NCBI GenBank assembly: GCA_016903675.1
Contig: JADQBA010000120.1
Location: 1 to 27,263, forward strand
From: Stigonema ocellatum SAG 48.90 = DSM 106950
GTDB taxonomy: Bacteria > Cyanobacteriota > Cyanobacteriia > Cyanobacteriales > Nostocaceae
DNA: 27,263 nt
Reading direction: 5' to 3'
Each line of letters opens with the position of its first letter. The first letter of the stretch is position 1. Made by a program: the position numbers and the translations under genes. The notes beneath the pieces were generated by a model that saw only the letters and a program-made list of their open reading frames with translations, did no database searches and had not been told where the DNA came from. Below, in pieces: positions 16,047 through 22,977 of the stretch.

Positions 16047-16658
16047 ATGCTAACATATATTTTGGCCTTAGCGGTCGGTCTTGGTAGTCTAGCCATTTAC
16101 CTAGCAGCTTTCTTTTTCCCAGAAATCCACCGCAAGAATGATTTTATCTGGAGTGGTGTAGGGCTATTCTACGCCTTGGTTTTATGGGTGTTTGCACAAC
16201 GCATTACCGGAGGTCTTTTACTGGGTCATGTGGCTAGTGTCGCTCTTTTATATTGGTTTGGCTGGCAAACACTTTCATTACGTCAGCAAGTGACACCAAA
16301 GGCACAACAAACCCAAGTACCTAGCGCTGAAACGGTGAAAACTGCCATTGAGGAGCAAGTGACTAAGTTGTCGCTTTCCTCCAAGCTTGCCCAGTTGCAA
16401 AAGGGTTTCAGTAACACCTTCGCAGGTGCAAAACAGCGAGTGCAGCAGACGGTGAGTGAAAAAACACCATTCACTCCCAAACCTGAGATAACCTCCTCTG
16501 CACCCACAAAGAAATCTCTTGTTGAGATTATTGATGAACGTACTTCTATCCCAAAACAGCCAACCGAATCAAAAACTGAGAGTGTACCCGAAGCGATTCC
16601 ACCTCATCCCCCATCCCCAGAAGTAGTAGAAGCGGAGAAAGAAGGGAGTGGGGAGTAG
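16047..16658 (+). CDS. ycf66: Ycf66 family membrane protein
   Basis: This is a small membrane protein conserved in cyanobacteria and some plastids, of unknown function. The N-terminus matches the family closely: MLTYILALAVGLGSLAIYLA, FFFPEIHRKNDFIWSGVGLF, and GGLLLGHVASVALLYWFGWQ. About three membrane segments lie within residues 3-75, followed by a polar Pro/Ser/Thr/Glu-rich cytosolic tail of about 125 residues. AGGAG (16032-16036) lies 10 bases before ATG 16047. The last codons GGG AGT GGG GAG TAG belong to a G-rich tandem repeat, so the final GSGE and the stop are repeat-derived. It converges with the TetR gene. Confidence 0.93.
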   Translation: MLTYILALAVGLGSLAIYLAAFFFPEIHRKNDFIWSGVGLFYALVLWVFAQRITGGLLLGHVASVALLYWFGWQTLSLRQQVTPKAQQTQVPSAETVKTAIEEQVTKLSLSSKLAQLQKGFSNTFAGAKQRVQQTVSEKTPFTPKPEITSSAPTKKSLVEIIDERTSIPKQPTESKTESVPEAIPPHPPSPEVVEAEKEGSGE

Positions 16659-16851
16659 GGAGTGGGGAGATAGGGGGATGGGGGGATGGGGGGATGGGGG
16701 GATGGGGGGATGGGGAGATAGGAGAGTAAACAATTATTCTCCCCCACTCCCCCACTCCCCCACTCCCCCACTCCCCCATTCCCCCACTCCCCCACTCCCC
16801 CACTCCCCCCTCCCCCACTCCCCCACTCCCCTATTCCCCACTCCCCATTCC
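16645..16851. repeat. G-rich and C-rich tandem repeat tracts between converging genes
   Basis: From 16645 to 16732 the plus strand consists of GGGGAGT and GGGGGATG-type units. After a short AT-rich spacer (about 16726-16739), CCCCCACT-type units run to 16851. The two tracts can partly pair as a long imperfect hairpin, and the G-runs could form G-quadruplexes on each strand. The tract contains the stop codons of both flanking genes. Confidence 0.9.
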
Positions 16852-17385
16852 TAATGTTTCTGGTAGATTTTCTATCACTCTCTCAAAAGGATCTGTGTTG
16901 CCAAGACATCTAGATAGTACAAGTGCTCCTTGAATCTGGATGATGGCATTCTCGGCTTGGTGACGTGCAGATTCTGGGTCTAGACCAGCTTCACTCAGTA
17001 CCTGAGTTAAGGTATTGAGCCAAGCATTGAGGGTTCGTCGGATCGGTGACTGAAACAATGTTTGGGCGTCTCCTATGGATAAAATATCTAGGAAACATGA
17101 AGAGCGACCACTATTATAAAACTCTCTGACGGTCTGGCACATAGCCCGAATCCGGTCTGCGGGCTTTCCATCTCCCTGGAGCGGCGTCAACAAATCTTTT
17201 TCTAGAGCACTATAGATATGGTCGAGTACTGTCGCTGCCATCTCTTGTTTGCCTTTTGGAAAGTAATGGTATAAGCTAGCCCTGCCAAGCCCTGTCGCTT
17301 CTGAAATTTTTGACAGCGACGTACCCTCATAGCCATATTGTCGAAATACTTGACTCAGTTGGGTAATTACATTGTCTTTAGACAT
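16831..17385 (-). CDS. TetR/AcrR family transcriptional regulator
   Basis: This 184-residue DNA-binding repressor has an N-terminal helix-turn-helix: QVFRQYGYEGTSLSKISEAT followed by GLGRASLYHYFPKGK (about residues 12-48). The C-terminal ligand and dimer domain is typical in length and contains a Cys (SSCFLDILSIGD). ATG 17385 is preferred over TTG 17388. No good Shine-Dalgarno sequence is seen. An 18-bp imperfect inverted repeat lies 40-84 bases upstream and is a likely autoregulatory operator. The gene ends GMGSGE-TAG inside the C-rich repeat tract, so its last residues are repeat-encoded. The target gene and ligand are not evident; the gene stands alone on this strand. Confidence 0.92.
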   Translation of the reverse strand: MSKDNVITQLSQVFRQYGYEGTSLSKISEATGLGRASLYHYFPKGKQEMAATVLDHIYSALEKDLLTPLQGDGKPADRIRAMCQTVREFYNSGRSSCFLDILSIGDAQTLFQSPIRRTLNAWLNTLTQVLSEAGLDPESARHQAENAIIQIQGALVLSRCLGNTDPFERVIENLPETLGMGSGE

Positions 17386-17424
17386 CAAACCACCATTTAT
17401 GACTACATAACTAATCTATTTTGA

Positions 17425-17469
17425 TTGTACTCAATGTTCGGTCATATCTACACTGAACGTTTAGTACAA
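17425..17469. promoter_or_regulatory. Probable TetR operator, imperfect inverted repeat
   Basis: TTGTACTCAATGTTCGGT (17425-17442) and ACTGAACGTTTAGTACAA (17452-17469) are inverted copies matching at 15 of 18 positions, with a 9-base spacer. The site lies directly upstream of the TetR gene, as expected for autoregulation. Confidence 0.6.
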
Positions 17470-17526
17470 CCACCGCCAATTGATGTTAAGCCGAGATATG
17501 AAGGTAGGGGGCATTGGTGAGAGGTT

Positions 17527-17574
17527 AAGATAAATTGATATTTGTCAATCAGTGAAAATACTTAAATTTATCTT
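17527..17574. repeat. Inverted repeat AAGATAAATT / AATTTATCTT
   Basis: A 10-bp perfect inverted repeat with a 28-base interior lies between the TetR gene and the beta-helix gene. There is no T-run and no clear role. The rest of 17470-17693 shows only HIP1-containing spacer sequence. Confidence 0.45.
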
Positions 17575-17693
17575 GATGATAATGATAATCGTGCGCGTTA
17601 GCTCTCCCTGAAACTGCTTGCAGATCTGGAAATGTGCCTCTGGATCGAGGTGGCTGGAAATAGGGCACAGCGATCGCTCCCACTTAAACTTCT

Positions 17694-19406
17694 CTAGAAT
17701 TCAAACGCCCCAATGTCAGCATAAGCACCACTCACACGAGGAAAACCACGTTGGTCGGTTGTCGGGTCAGTATCAAGTATAGTTGGGTCAGCTGCATCAA
17801 TCGCCGGACTATCTGGAAGCAGGGCTATTGTTTGAGTGGGACCACCATTGAAATCGGGAGCAGCAAGTCTCGGATCAATCGGGTTGTCGCTAGTACCTAC
17901 TATGTCTCCTGTGGCATCGAATCCAGTACTGCCCGTGCTGTCACCAATCAGGTTGTAGCCAAAGCTTTTGAATGTGCCTCCTATGTCGGGGTTGACACCG
18001 TTCGCACTGTTGCGGTTAGAGGCGATAATTGTGTTGCGTGCGCTGGCAGAAACGTTAGTATTATTAGATACTAGGTTGTAAACACCCCCACCATTGGCGG
18101 CTTGGTTGAGAGTAAGGGTACTGAACACTAGGGTCAAGGTGCCACTGTTACTGTTATAGATGCCGCCGCCGTTGCTACCAGTGATACCTACCACATTTAC
18201 CGAGTTACTACTTATGGTGCTGTTGCTGACTGTCAATGTGCCACTGTTATAGATGCCACCGCCGTTGCCTACGGCAGTACCGGAGTAGTTACGTGTCAAG
18301 TTACCGCTTATGGTGCTGTTGCTAACTGTCAATGTGCCACTGTTATAGATGCCGCCGCCGCTGGCGCGTGAACCACTAATGACAATGCTGCCACCACCAC
18401 CAAAATTGGTGCTGTTGTCGCGAAGGGTGCTGTTGCTCAACGTCACGATGCCGCTGAAGCTGTTATAGATGCCGCCGCCGGCGCTAGAGGCACCGCTAGA
18501 TGCGTCGTTGCCATTAATTGTGCTGTTACTTACCTCAAGTATGCCCGTGTTATAAATACCAGCGCCCAGGTCAGCATTATTGCCGTTAATTGTGCTGTTA
18601 CTTACCTCAAGTATGCCCGTGTTGTAAATTGCGCCGCCAAAGCCAGTGCTAGTATAAAAGCTGCCGACGCTGTTGTCGCTTATGGTGCTGTTACTCACCT
18701 TTAGAGTGCCCGTGTTGTAAATTCCGCCACCATTGCTAGTGCCTAAGAATAAGCTGCCTGCCCTGTTTTTGCTTATAGTACTGTTGCTCACTGTTAGAGT
18801 GCCCGTGTTGTAAATGCCAGCACCGTAAAAATTGGCGGATTTCAAGAAAAAATCCGAGCTAATAGCCACAGTATCCGTGCCAGTAGCCCTAATAGAATTA
18901 TTGCGAACAATGCTGTTGTCCAGGTTCAGAATACCGCTGTTTAAGATTCCACCACCATCATCACCCGTTGCTAAGCCTGACTCAACAATCAATCCATCGA
19001 GGCTTACCGTTGCCCCTTTTTCAATCTCAAACACCCGCGAGGCTTTATTGCCACTCACCGTCACCAAGTCCCCACCAGTCAACAAATCCTTTGGGGCAAT
19101 AATGTCTAAGTTATGGGTAATATCTAGTTCTCCCAAGTTCAAAGTAATGGTCTGTCCATTGGAAAATAACGAACGGTCAAACACAATCAAATCTTCACCT
19201 GTGTCACCGTTTGCCTGATTAATGGCATCCCTCAATGTGGTCACACCTGAGTTAAAGTCATCTACACCATCGGCAATACTGTTCACCGTAATGATGGCAC
19301 TGGGGTTTACGTTTAACGCACCGACACCAAGCAAGTCTTGCACATTATCCCCGAACACAGGTGTTATGTCCAAGTTTGTAGTCAAGGTAAGAGATGATAA
19401 ATCCAT
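17694..19406 (-). CDS. Right-handed parallel beta-helix repeat protein, choice-of-anchor Q type
   Basis: This is a likely surface or secreted protein built of repeated beta-helix turns. An early segment, TLRDAINQANGDTGEDLIVF, resembles the CSLREA motif. It is followed by about eight copies of GGGIYN-[ST]-GTLTVSNSTIS-N-type turns, as in polymorphic outer-membrane repeats. The end, LLPDSPAIDAADPTILDTDP, then TDQRGFPR and DIGAFEF, is the choice-of-anchor Q signature. ATG 19406 gives 570 residues (MDLSSLTLTTNLDITPVFGD); a GTG at 19466 lies inside a palindromic element and is less likely. No signal peptide is visible, which is odd for a surface protein, so export may be non-classical or the 5' end may have been altered by the element insertion. 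Its role is unknown; adhesion or matrix binding is a guess. Confidence 0.85.
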   Translation of the reverse strand: MDLSSLTLTTNLDITPVFGDNVQDLLGVGALNVNPSAIITVNSIADGVDDFNSGVTTLRDAINQANGDTGEDLIVFDRSLFSNGQTITLNLGELDITHNLDIIAPKDLLTGGDLVTVSGNKASRVFEIEKGATVSLDGLIVESGLATGDDGGGILNSGILNLDNSIVRNNSIRATGTDTVAISSDFFLKSANFYGAGIYNTGTLTVSNSTISKNRAGSLFLGTSNGGGIYNTGTLKVSNSTISDNSVGSFYTSTGFGGAIYNTGILEVSNSTINGNNADLGAGIYNTGILEVSNSTINGNDASSGASSAGGGIYNSFSGIVTLSNSTLRDNSTNFGGGGSIVISGSRASGGGIYNSGTLTVSNSTISGNLTRNYSGTAVGNGGGIYNSGTLTVSNSTISSNSVNVVGITGSNGGGIYNSNSGTLTLVFSTLTLNQAANGGGVYNLVSNNTNVSASARNTIIASNRNSANGVNPDIGGTFKSFGYNLIGDSTGSTGFDATGDIVGTSDNPIDPRLAAPDFNGGPTQTIALLPDSPAIDAADPTILDTDPTTDQRGFPRVSGAYADIGAFEF

Positions 19407-19441
19407 ATGAGGAAAACTTATTTCAGAGGGAACTCTTAACG

Positions 19442-19618
19442 GGGAACTCTTAACAGTGTATCCCACGGCTTAAGCCGTGGGATTATAACAAGGACGCAGA
19501 ATTTCAAAGCGCCTAAGAAGCGTGAAAAACATCTTTCTCACAAGTAGAGCTACTAAACCCACAACTGAAATTTTTTGTTTTCATATTCACTGGTTCGAGT
19601 TCCCTGTTAAGAGTTCCC
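19442..19618. mobile_element. MITE-like element, 177 bp with 15-bp perfect inverted ends
   Basis: GGGAACTCTTAACAG (19442-19456) and CTGTTAAGAGTTCCC (19604-19618) bound the element. A second GGAACTCTTAAC lies just outside the left end at 19430. Inside is a 22-nt perfect palindrome (19461-19482, core CACGGCTTAAGCCGTG), like those at the ends of IS200/IS605-type elements in cyanobacteria. The words AAGGACGCAG, ATTTC and GCGCCT recur in the element at 20441. It lies just upstream of the beta-helix gene. Confidence 0.65.
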
Positions 19619-19816
19619 TTTTTTTTGTAATAATAGCTACATCATAGCCGCTCTTTTATTTACACGCTTTGCGCCACAAATACAGTAAAATGTCTAAGCG
19701 CGAATTAACCATAAAGCTTCGTATGACAATACTTAATGGATTTTTTAGGCAAGTTGTTTTGCTAAAGTCCAATAACTTACCTTTAAAAAAATAACCCAAA
19801 ACAGAAAACTTTTAAT

Positions 19817-20299
19817 ATGAAAAAATTGTCTCTTATTATTCCTTTCGCTATCCTAGCTTTTAGTAGCATAGTTGTTAACAGCAAAGAAACATCCTCACCG
19901 AATAATTACACTCAATCTGTCACCCGTAAAGTTTTAGCTAATGGTTATCCGACTCAAGATAAAAAGCAAATTCTTGAACTTGTGCGTTATATAATTGCAC
20001 CAAGAACAAAACTCCCTATTCATATTCATCCGGGAATGCAAATTCAACGAGTAGAGGCAGGAACTTTAACTTATACTGTTGTGGAAGGAGAAGCTAAATT
20101 AACGAAGGCTAACGGTACAGAATTGATTCTGACAAAAGGGAAAACTATACAGATGACAGTAGGAGATTCTTTAGTTGAACCTGGTGGAATGGTTCATTAT
20201 GGAGAAAACCAAACAAACAGCCCAGTTATTTTGTTGTCTGCTTCTCTATTTGATGCTAACCAACCAAAAGCTATTTTAATCAATCCTAAAAACAAATAA
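19817..20299 (+). CDS. Exported cupin-domain protein
   Basis: The 160-residue product starts with a signal peptide (MKKLSLIIPFAILAFSSIVV, then NSKE), so it should act in the periplasm or outside the cell. A single cupin_2 beta-barrel follows. The metal-site residues are visible as LPIHIHPGMQIQRVEAG (His69, His71, Glu80) and MVHYGEN (His127). The ligand set is suited to a divalent metal, but the substrate is not predictable. The gene is a normal length and appears intact. No Shine-Dalgarno sequence is obvious; the region upstream (19619-19816) is AT-rich with no clear promoter. It stands alone between two MITE-like elements. Confidence 0.85.
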   Translation: MKKLSLIIPFAILAFSSIVVNSKETSSPNNYTQSVTRKVLANGYPTQDKKQILELVRYIIAPRTKLPIHIHPGMQIQRVEAGTLTYTVVEGEAKLTKANGTELILTKGKTIQMTVGDSLVEPGGMVHYGENQTNSPVILLSASLFDANQPKAILINPKNK

Positions 20300-20440
20300 A
20301 AGTAGGCGTTATTGGCGCTTTGATAGCAATCGATGATTCGATAATTCAGAAGTCATTTTATAGGCGGTCAGCCCCGAATCCCAAGGGGAGACGCTGACGC
20401 TACGAGCGTCGCTACCGCTTTGAAGATCGCGAACGGGTTC
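20300..20440. other. Interspersed GC-rich repeat words
   Basis: The region contains CCCCGAATCCCAAGGGGAG, GACGCTGACGCTACGAGCGTC and GGGTTCGTCAAAAG, which are familiar interspersed words of Nostoc-type genomes. GGGTTCGTCAAAAG recurs at about 22885. No gene is visible. Confidence 0.5.
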
Positions 20441-20617
20441 GTCAAAAGCTAAGGTAATAATCTAAGGTAGGAACCCCATAAATAAATTTACTTGCTCTGT
20501 AATAAGGACGCAGTATTTCTTGCGCCTACTCGTTGAAATACATATTTTTTATTTTCCATCGATTTGGGGGCTTGCATCCCTTTTTTCAATGCGTGACTTA
20601 TTACCTTAGCTTTTGAC
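20441..20617. mobile_element. MITE-like element, 177 bp with 20-bp perfect inverted ends
   Basis: GTCAAAAGCTAAGGTAATAA (20441-20460) is exactly reverse-complemented at 20598-20617. The interior carries AAGGACGCAGTATTTCTTGC followed by GCCT, related to a motif in the 19442 element, and no coding potential. No clear target-site duplication is seen. The length equals that of the 19442-19618 element. Confidence 0.65.
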
Positions 20618-20731
20618 TTCGTCGCGTCCCTTGCGCGTCTCCCCTTGGGAGAAGCGAGTGGTAATCCTTGGAGCCGATGTGTTTCAATTTCCCAAATTTA
20701 TTGTAGCCAAAGCGATCGCCTCTTCTAGTTT

Positions 20732-21079
20732 TTGCCACTGACTCACAAATGGTGGATGCCATATCTTGCATCTAGTGCTATTGAGTCTGGTAGTAGGCAG
20801 ACGAACATTTCAATAAGCACAAGCGAACCATCATCTTGTGTTCACCTCACGTTAGGTAATCCCAGCAATGCGATCGCTTCTGTTAGCAGTCCCGATAACT
20901 ACCTCATGATAAAGCCCCAGTATGCACTCTCTTATAACCGCAGCAAGGGAACTCCTAATTGGGTCAGTTGGGAACTGAATAAGTCATATTTAGGTGGTGT
21001 AGACCGTCAGAACAATTTTCGACCCGACAATACCTTACCTGCTGGATGGGGACGGGTTACACAAGCGTGTCTACACTAG
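20732..21079 (+). pseudogene. 5' fragment of a NucA-type DNA/RNA non-specific endonuclease
   Basis: From about 20841 the frame reads HLTLGNPSNAIASVSSPDNY, PQYALSYNRSKGTPNWVSWE and NNFRPDNTLPAGWGRVT, the N-terminal half of NUC1/NucA-type sugar-non-specific endonucleases. It then diverges into QACLH and stops, just before the position where the catalytic DRGH motif is expected, so the enzyme is dead. No convincing signal peptide precedes it, so the 5' end is also damaged or starts in unrelated sequence. The 3' end of the same gene type appears at 21235-21318, separated by a 155-bp segment carrying a small opposite-strand gene. Confidence 0.85.
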
Positions 21080-21080
21080 A

Positions 21081-21218
21081 TCAGGAATGGATTTCTTGCG
21101 AGAAGACATCATAGCGTACCGACATTAGTCGTCCAACTATTTCGTTCGCAATCTCATGAAACCCTCGCTTGCCAAAGTTAATAGTATGATTTCCGATTGG
21201 TGTCAAATCTGTCCCCAT
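21081..21218 (-). CDS. 45-residue ORF with a strong ribosome-binding site
   Basis: The frame reads MGTDLTPIGNHTINFGKRGF and ends VRYDVFSQEIHS. AAGGAG (21227-21232, minus strand) lies 8 bases before the ATG, the best Shine-Dalgarno match noticed in the window. The residues look like the start of a larger soluble protein, so this may be a truncated gene that kept its translation start. It lies between the two halves of the broken nuclease gene and is read in the opposite direction, its stop 2 bases from the 5' fragment's stop. I do not recognise the family. Confidence 0.55.
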   Translation of the reverse strand: MGTDLTPIGNHTINFGKRGFHEIANEIVGRLMSVRYDVFSQEIHS

Positions 21219-21234
21219 TTAATGCACTCCTTAG

Positions 21235-21318
21235 TACTTAGAAGGGTTGACGGGGTATCATTTTCTTGACCGTGTTCCTGCTGCTACTCGTGATGTGGTT
21301 GAGAGCTTGATGGAGTAG
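21235..21318 (+). pseudogene. 3' fragment of the NucA-type endonuclease, copy 1
   Basis: The frame reads YLEGLTGYHFLDRVPAATRD then VVESLME and a TAG. LTGY-FL-xVP is the typical C-terminal end of NucA-type nucleases. The preceding in-frame TAG (21232-21234) shows it is detached from any start. It is nearly identical over 33 bp to the fragment near 22231. Confidence 0.75.
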
Positions 21319-21446
21319 AGAGGGAGGGGATGGTTGGGCGATCGCTCTCCCAGAAGAACGCTTTTTACAAAACTTTACAAATAGCTTTAAGGGAAGCACA
21401 TCAAACCAGATCAAATGTCTATTTTCTTTTCGTTGTCACTATGCTC

Positions 21447-21932
21447 CTATTGCGGCTCAAAGATTAGCACACCACTTTCGGTATTTGTTTGGTAAAAAAT
21501 TTTCAGTTGTCCTTGTTCATTTATTTGATAGCTCAGCGCTCCTGCCAAGGCATCATAGTAGCGCTCTTCCTGATTATTAATTTCGTTTGAGCAGCCTATT
21601 GCGCTGGAATCAAATTGTTTAGCCCCGATTTGTAAGGTATTGCCATTGGTCTGGTAATCAGCACCCCAGAAATTGCAACCACCAGTACCTGTGACTATAT
21701 TCTCATTCCGCTCAAATTGGGCAGTAATATTATTATTACCGATTAGAGGTGGGTTGTTTGGTGAACCCAATCCCACTAATTTCCAAGAATTTCCTGTCAA
21801 GTTGGTTGCCGAGATTTGTGCGCTCGCTTCTAGAGGTTGGTATACTGACAGCGCAACTAAAGTAGCGAAAATTCCTTGTACCAATCTAGTAGGGTAGCTT
21901 CTAAATGGATTCATAATTCTATTGTGACGCAT
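21447..21932 (-). CDS. META-domain protein, exported
   Basis: This is a META/HslJ-type domain protein of unknown biochemical role. ATG 21932 (161 residues) has AAGGA 9 bases upstream and is preferred over GTG 21956; ATG 21914 (MNPFRSYPTRL) is also possible. A signal peptide follows: LVQGIFATLVALSVYQPLEA, then SAQ. The domain starts NLTGNSWKLVGLGSP and contains GTGGCNFWGADYQTNGNTLQ, the most conserved part. Two Cys (GGCN and AIGCS) could form a disulphide. It ends QTNTESGVLIFEPQ. The gene appears intact among broken neighbours. Confidence 0.9.
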   Translation of the reverse strand: MRHNRIMNPFRSYPTRLVQGIFATLVALSVYQPLEASAQISATNLTGNSWKLVGLGSPNNPPLIGNNNITAQFERNENIVTGTGGCNFWGADYQTNGNTLQIGAKQFDSSAIGCSNEINNQEERYYDALAGALSYQINEQGQLKIFYQTNTESGVLIFEPQ

Positions 21933-22185
21933 CGTGATTTTTCCTTTGAATATCACCTTTGCTTACTTATCTGTGACAGGCATGGGAGTTTTATGCCAAA
22001 CCAGCCATTTCTTTACAAAACTTCATTCGAGCAGTTTGTAATAGCCTAAGTTAGGCACAATCATTAGGAATGAGCGCCTCGGTTCGTGCGGAGGAGCTTC
22101 AATCCACTGCCCCCGTCAGGGTGATTACATGTCTTACGATGAGAGGACGAACACCAATTGTGGTTTACGAGCGTGTAGCAACTAA

Positions 22186-22278
22186 GGAATTAATTATGAT
22201 TGGAAGGCTTATAGAGTTAGTATTAAGACATTAGAAGGACTGACGGGGTATCATTTTCTTGACGTAATCCTTGCTTAG
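22186..22278 (+). pseudogene. 3' fragment of a second NucA-type endonuclease gene
   Basis: The frame reads GINYDWKAYRVSIKTLEGLT then GYHFLDVILA and a TAG; an in-frame TAA immediately precedes it (22183-22185). YRVS-K-LE-LTGY-FL is the C-terminal signature of the NucA family. It overlaps in content with the copy at 21235 but carries more upstream sequence. After FLD (22263) it departs from copy 1, close to where the group II intron remnant begins. Confidence 0.75.
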
Positions 22279-22302
22279 CCCTGGTTTAATGATGGCAATC
22301 AT

Positions 22303-22400
22303 GTAGAGTAGGCGACCAGCGAGTTACTAAAAGCACTTTTCTGTCCGCCCCTCCCCGAACCGGGCTTACGCCTTTCGGAGTACCCGGCTCTCCAGAGCAT
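22303..22400 (-). mobile_element. Group II intron 3' remnant: domain V and domain VI
   Basis: Read on the minus strand, 22357-22390 is exactly 34 nt and fits domain V. It has a GAGCCGGG/CCCGGTTC 8-bp lower stem with the AGC catalytic triad, a 2-nt AG bulge, an upper stem TACTCC/GGCGTA, and a GAAA tetraloop. A domain VI-like hairpin follows, ending GCCTACTCTAC, with a candidate branch-point A seven bases from the end and a final AC. That puts the 3' splice site at about 22303/22302. No reverse-transcriptase gene or domain I-III is recognisable upstream (22400-22560), so the intron is truncated. Confidence 0.8.
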
Positions 22401-22740
22401 CTCCCTATTAGCGCGGCTTGTGCCTATCTGATTTGGCTCTGGTTGCGCCGGGGTTCCAGCTTCGCAAGGCGTGATTAACCTCGGCGTGGACAGATAAGGA
22501 GTCACTTCTAACCTTGAAGGGGAGGTCTTGCACCTCCATCCAAGGAACAGTTATGAGATTTTCAAGGTTCTGCCTTGTCGTTCTCACCGTGGGTTATGTA
22601 TTTGCCACGAACGAGTCGCACATCTAGAAATACTCTCACCGTGAGCGTGCGATACGAGCGTGCAGCGGCAGCGCAACTTTTAGGCGCACTTGGCGTAGTG
22701 ACTTTCATGAGCGATCGCACTTCACTTGGGAGAATCCGGG

Positions 22741-22902
22741 TCACTCCAACTTGCGCATAATTTCCCTTAACCTACTTCTAGTTTCCTCACTCAACCGGGC
22801 ATACACCGCCCGTTTAAACTCAGTTGTCCAATCTGTTGTTAAGTACTCCAAAGCATCCGCGTCTATTTGCGGGTCAGCCCCTTCGGGTTCGTCAAAAGTC
22901 AA
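22741..22902 (-). pseudogene. C-terminal fragment of an unrecognised protein
   Basis: The frame, open from just after a TGA, ends DALEYLTTDWTTEFKRAVYA, RLSEETRSRLREIMRKLE and TGA. The charged helical composition looks like genuine coding sequence and like a C-terminus. The only available start is a TTG at 22902 next to a duplicated GTCAAAA word, so the 5' part of the gene seems to be missing. A 60-residue frame would follow in a GTGA overlap (22562-22744), but it does not look coding. Family unknown. Confidence 0.5.
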
Positions 22903-22977
22903 AAGTCACTGAGGATAAGAGCCTGGTTGGTCACCGCCGACCTATCCAAACAATCCACTATTGTGTAAGCCCTAAAG

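Noticed and set aside
16740..16851. Possible CRISPR-like array
   Set aside because: The units are 7-8 bp with no spacers; these are simple tandem repeats. No CRISPR array or cas gene is visible in the window.
16546..16854. Gly/Trp/Met-rich and Pro/Ser/His-rich reading frames
   Set aside because: These are translations of the heptamer and octamer repeat tracts in several frames, with no protein-like composition.
19588..19620. GGTTCGAGTTCCC, resembling a tRNA T-arm
   Set aside because: No acceptor, D or anticodon arms surround it, and it overlaps the inverted end of a MITE-like element.
22075..22140. Possible TnpB or IS200/IS605 right end
   Set aside because: The GCGGAGGAGC and CCCCCGTCAGGG words are reminiscent of such ends, but there is no transposase frame or clear hairpin, so it cannot be supported.
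22562..22760. 60- and 61-residue frames on both strands after the C-terminal fragment
   Set aside because: The minus frame starts in a GTGA overlap, which looked tempting. However, both strands are open, the composition is unconvincing and no motif is seen, so neither is called.
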